From a virus: a DNA stretch of 30,813 bases. Position 1 is the stretch's first letter; the number at the start of each line of letters is the position of its first letter. The notes below the pieces were generated by a model that was given only the letters and a program-made list of their open reading frames with translations, was not told the origin of the DNA and made no database searches. Made by a program: the position numbers and the translations under genes. Positions 28,567-30,813 of this stretch are shown here, one piece after another. Location: the IMG/VR virus record IMGVR_UViG_3300042515_000124, positions 1-30,813 of that record. One strand, given 5' to 3'.

Positions 28567-28581
28567 AAAAACCGAGTTTTT
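28567..28581 (-). other. AT-rich inverted repeat between gp25 and gp6
   Basis: AAAAAC-TCG-GTTTTT can form a 6-bp stem with a 3-base loop directly after the gp25 stop codon. One more T follows the stem. With a single C-G pair the stem is weak, so termination is doubtful. It may only pause polymerase or protect a 3' end. Confidence 0.3.
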
Positions 28582-29032
28582 AAGATTGTACACGGGCTTG
28601 ATTAGTACTGCTGTCGAAAAAGACGCTGAGTAAAAGAGCCTGATTAAAAGGTTGTACGCCTATCTGAACTTCCATCAATATGCCATTTTCTTGAGGGTAT
28701 GCTTTTACATAATCTATTAATATTCTAGGATCTTGACTGGCCACTCGTCTGATTTCGTTATCTAATGCAAATTGCATGTCAGGAGTGTTAGGTTCGAATA
28801 CAAAATTCCATAATGTAGTACCATAACTAGGTTGTCCAACCTTTTCTCCTTGGCGTATGTTCAAAGCATTTATAAAATCTCTGATAACTAAATTTTCATC
28901 GGTTAATTTAAACTTTTTACCTGGATTGATGGGGTTTATCATAGAACCCACACCGCCACCTGTGCCGGTGGGCGCATTAGTTGTTTTAGGCTGATTTGCG
29001 CCTATAGTGCTGAATCCTACATATTGTGACAT
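28580..29032 (-). CDS. gp25: Baseplate wedge protein gp25-like
   Basis: 150 aa, close to T4 gp25 (132 aa), with a Gly/Pro/Asn-rich N-terminal extension of about 35 residues. gp25 sits in the inner baseplate, where it joins the wedge core (gp6, gp7, gp53) to the sheath and starts sheath polymerisation; TssE is its type VI secretion relative. Family signatures: VIRDFINALNIRQGE (49-63), YGTTLWNFVFEP (70-81) and ALDNEIRRVASQDPRILI (89-106). The core motif is usually E-P-R; here it is D-P-R at 101-103, a conservative change seen by direct reading. It lies immediately before gp6, the usual T4-like order. The start ATG has no Shine-Dalgarno, and a late-promoter-like octamer ends only 4 bases before it. 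Confidence 0.95.
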   Translation of the reverse strand: MSQYVGFSTIGANQPKTTNAPTGTGGGVGSMINPINPGKKFKLTDENLVIRDFINALNIRQGEKVGQPSYGTTLWNFVFEPNTPDMQFALDNEIRRVASQDPRILIDYVKAYPQENGILMEVQIGVQPFNQALLLSVFFDSSTNQARVQS

Positions 29033-29036
29033 ATTA

Positions 29037-29044
29037 GTATTTAG
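29037..29044 (-). promoter_or_regulatory. Late-promoter-like octamer just before gp25
   Basis: CTAAATAC on the minus strand lies in the 17-base gap after the hub-like gene, 4 bases before the gp25 ATG. If the start site is about 6 bases downstream, as in T4, the message would begin at or beside the ATG and be leaderless. The same octamer heads the operon at 2810-2817. Confidence 0.45.
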
Positions 29045-29049
29045 TTACT

Positions 29050-30813
29050 TTATGTGGCTGCCCCTATACCAGTAGCACTATCTCCATCTGCTACGTTAGG
29101 AGTTGTAGATGATGCTATAGCAGATGCTATAGCAGGATATTGGTTAGGTAAATCGTCAATTTGTGCTATTATTGTTTCCCATTCTTCGATGGCAGCGTAA
29201 TACTCATCTCTTGCTTCATCTATCGCAGGGTCGCCAGCCGGATAGTTAAACTGCGTAGTTAGGTATGCATCTAGTTTCGCTTCAATGTTTGCTTCAGCCG
29301 CTGATCTTTCTTTTGTCAATATATCTGATTCAGCGATATAATCTCTTCCCTGTTGTTCGATATCATCGATAGTGCCTTCTGCGGCTTCATCGATTTCACC
29401 GAATGTAGGTGTCGGTATTCCAGGATCACCCAATTGACTTGTTACAGCCTCTGTTATAGTGCTTCTATCCGTAGTGTTAAATCCAACACTAGGTATCTTT
29501 ATTCCCGACCCAGGACTTGCTAATGAAGACATTGCGCTTTGCAACTCGCTGGCGGCGCCTGCAGGTAGACCAGCAGATAATAGACCCTTTAGTCCATCTC
29601 CTGAACTTGTTGCTTTGCTTAATAAGTCTGATGCATCTTTTGTGAGATTATCTACCCCAGTCAATGCTTTGTTAAACGATCCTGTTATAGCATCCTTCAA
29701 TGTTCCAGTACCCGGTAAACTTGGTAATGCCCCAGCGGCTAGATTAGTCACAGCAGAAGCCATTCCTTGTCCACCAGGCAGTTTAGACAAACCACTTGCT
29801 ACTGAGGAGTTGACTGTTGATATCAATCCTGATTTAATATTACTTGCTGTCTGTGCTAAACCTTGTGCCGATGTCAAAGAAGATGATAATGATGACGGGC
29901 TAGCAAATGCAGTGGCTACTGTAGTTGCAGTTTTTGACACAGCCGATAACTTACCAGTGACTGATGCTAAAGCGTTGTTGCCAGTTACCGAACCTAAAAT
30001 AGTGCTGGCTTTCACTAAACTGTCAGCAACACTACCTGCATTGGGCAATATAGATTTTGCTTGATTTAACAGACCTCCGGCTGCGCCGCCTACCGCATCA
30101 ACTAGTCCGCCTTGACCTAAAATAGAAGTACCTGTTTGTGATGCTATCTCATTGATGCTTGATTCTGAGGCAGCCATAGTACCTTCGGCCGATTTTTTAG
30201 CAATCTCAGTAAGATTCTGCGGCACACCTGCTTCTAATGGCTTGAATGAGGCTTTGATTGCGCTGAATGCAGATGCGGCTACACCTTTGGCTTGATCAAT
30301 TACAGCATCAAGGCTGGGTGACTTGATGAGTGCATCTACTGAGTTCTGTATTCCACTTAAAGCCCCATCTAAGCCGTCGCCTATACCTGATGCAAAATTA
30401 CCAGACGCAATATCTTTGATTACTCCATCTACTTCTCCGGTAACTCCGGCAATGGCTGCTCCTGGATTGCCTAATGATTTGACTGCATCTAATGTAGAGT
30501 TTAATCCGTTTTTAGTTGTGGCAAGAACCATGCCACCTATCTGGCTAGCGGTCTCGGCACCGCTTATAGCACCTGCTGATTGCAATGATGTTTGAGCCTG
30601 CTGTAATGTCTTACTCAATGACGCACCTTGTGCAGGAACGCTTGATATCAATTGTGGCAATGACTGCGCACCTTCTTGACCAGTAAACAAATTCTGTGTC
30701 AATGATTTAGAAACATTTCCAGTAGACTGAGCCAATGAATTAACTAATGCCGCGCTTCCGGGCTTGATAGTTCCCGCTTGCTCAAGTTGAGTTGCTGTCA
30801 ATGCATATTTACC
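29050..30813 (-). CDS. Tail-hub-like Ala/Ser/Gly-rich protein, N-terminus outside window
   Basis: 587 codons remain open to the right edge, so the true start is not in the window; the in-frame TTG at 30801 lies within coding sequence. The visible start GKYALTATQLEQAGTIKPGS is a motif I recognise from large baseplate-hub or tail-lysozyme-type proteins of marine T4-like phages, followed as usual by LFTGQEGAQSLPQLI. The next 400 residues are low-complexity helical Ala/Ser/Gly/Leu sequence with repeated short amphipathic helices and no charged core. Residues about 470-550 are acidic and helical, probably coiled coil. No catalytic domain is visible in this part; any lysozyme or OB-fold domain would be upstream. 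It directly precedes gp25, consistent with a hub component. The precise role is unproven. Confidence 0.75.
   Translation of the reverse strand, partial: GKYALTATQLEQAGTIKPGSAALVNSLAQSTGNVSKSLTQNLFTGQEGAQSLPQLISSVPAQGASLSKTLQQAQTSLQSAGAISGAETASQIGGMVLATTKNGLNSTLDAVKSLGNPGAAIAGVTGEVDGVIKDIASGNFASGIGDGLDGALSGIQNSVDALIKSPSLDAVIDQAKGVAASAFSAIKASFKPLEAGVPQNLTEIAKKSAEGTMAASESSINEIASQTGTSILGQGGLVDAVGGAAGGLLNQAKSILPNAGSVADSLVKASTILGSVTGNNALASVTGKLSAVSKTATTVATAFASPSSLSSSLTSAQGLAQTASNIKSGLISTVNSSVASGLSKLPGGQGMASAVTNLAAGALPSLPGTGTLKDAITGSFNKALTGVDNLTKDASDLLSKATSSGDGLKGLLSAGLPAGAASELQSAMSSLASPGSGIKIPSVGFNTTDRSTITEAVTSQLGDPGIPTPTFGEIDEAAEGTIDDIEQQGRDYIAESDILTKERSAAEANIEAKLDAYLTTQFNYPAGDPAIDEARDEYYAAIEEWETIIAQIDDLPNQYPAIASAIASSTTPNVADGDSATGIGAAT

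Noticed and set aside
28567-28581. Strong intrinsic terminator between gp25 and gp6
   Set aside because: The stem has five A-T pairs and one C-G pair, with little T run beyond the stem. It is too weak to call a terminator and is kept only as an inverted repeat.
29459-30064. Plus-strand frame of 201 codons opposite the hub-like gene
   Set aside because: It is the antisense of a low-complexity Ala/Ser/Gly coding region that favours open frames on the other strand. The product is Leu/Ala/Pro-rich without recognisable motif, and no ribosome-binding site or promoter faces that way.
30799-30801. TTG at 30801 as start of the right-edge gene
   Set aside because: The frame stays open upstream and encodes the conserved GKYA residues, so this TTG is an internal Leu codon.

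Overview
The window is a tail-morphogenesis segment of a T4-like contractile-tailed phage (myovirus-type Caudoviricetes). It most resembles the uncultured and cultured marine T4-like phages in gene order, in late-promoter-like motifs and in several protein signatures. Every supportable gene lies on the minus strand, so transcription runs from position 30813 toward 1. The DNA is moderately AT-rich and almost fully coding. No tRNA, rRNA, CRISPR, insertion sequence, integrase or replication gene is visible, and no intergenic stretch exceeds about 50 bases. The host cannot be deduced from this window.

Layout in transcription order. (1) 30813-29050: the C-terminal 587 residues of an Ala/Ser/Gly-rich, tail-hub-like protein that enters from outside the window. 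(2) 29032-28580: gp25-like baseplate wedge protein. (3) 28533-25138: gp6-like baseplate wedge protein, enlarged to 1131 aa. (4) 25136-5547: one uninterrupted ORF of 6529 codons, 64% of the window. It sits in the gene 7 position and reads as a conserved baseplate/tail scaffold with many beta-rich modules, including an apparent seven-bladed FG-GAP-type propeller and an Asp-box-type propeller, inserted between conserved blocks. (5) 5546-5382: a 54-aa ORF carrying a partial copy of the N-terminal motif of the next gene. (6) 5381-4767: a 204-aa tail-associated protein. (7) 4737-3808 and 3777-2842: two tail-fibre/virion-surface-like proteins. (8) 2790-2: an overlapping operon of a 101-aa small protein, two paralogous GT-A-type glycosyltransferase-like proteins, a 115-aa hypothetical protein and a third glycosyltransferase-like protein that runs off the edge.

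Regulation. GATAAATA or CTAAATAC octamers, close to the T4 late-promoter -10 consensus TATAAATA, sit beside six gene starts, usually touching or directly after the previous gene's stop codon. Genes inside operons (gp6 to giant ORF; 101-aa gene to the left edge) are joined by gaps of one base or overlaps of 4-14 bases instead.

How it fits together. gp25, gp6 and the giant protein would form the wedge part of the baseplate. The next genes would supply peripheral or fibre components. The closing glycosyltransferase cluster may modify virion or host glycans. The most notable item is the giant modular protein; the promoter/stop-codon arrangement and the partial duplication at 5382-5546 are secondary points. 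All functional statements rest on reading motifs by eye; no database search was possible.
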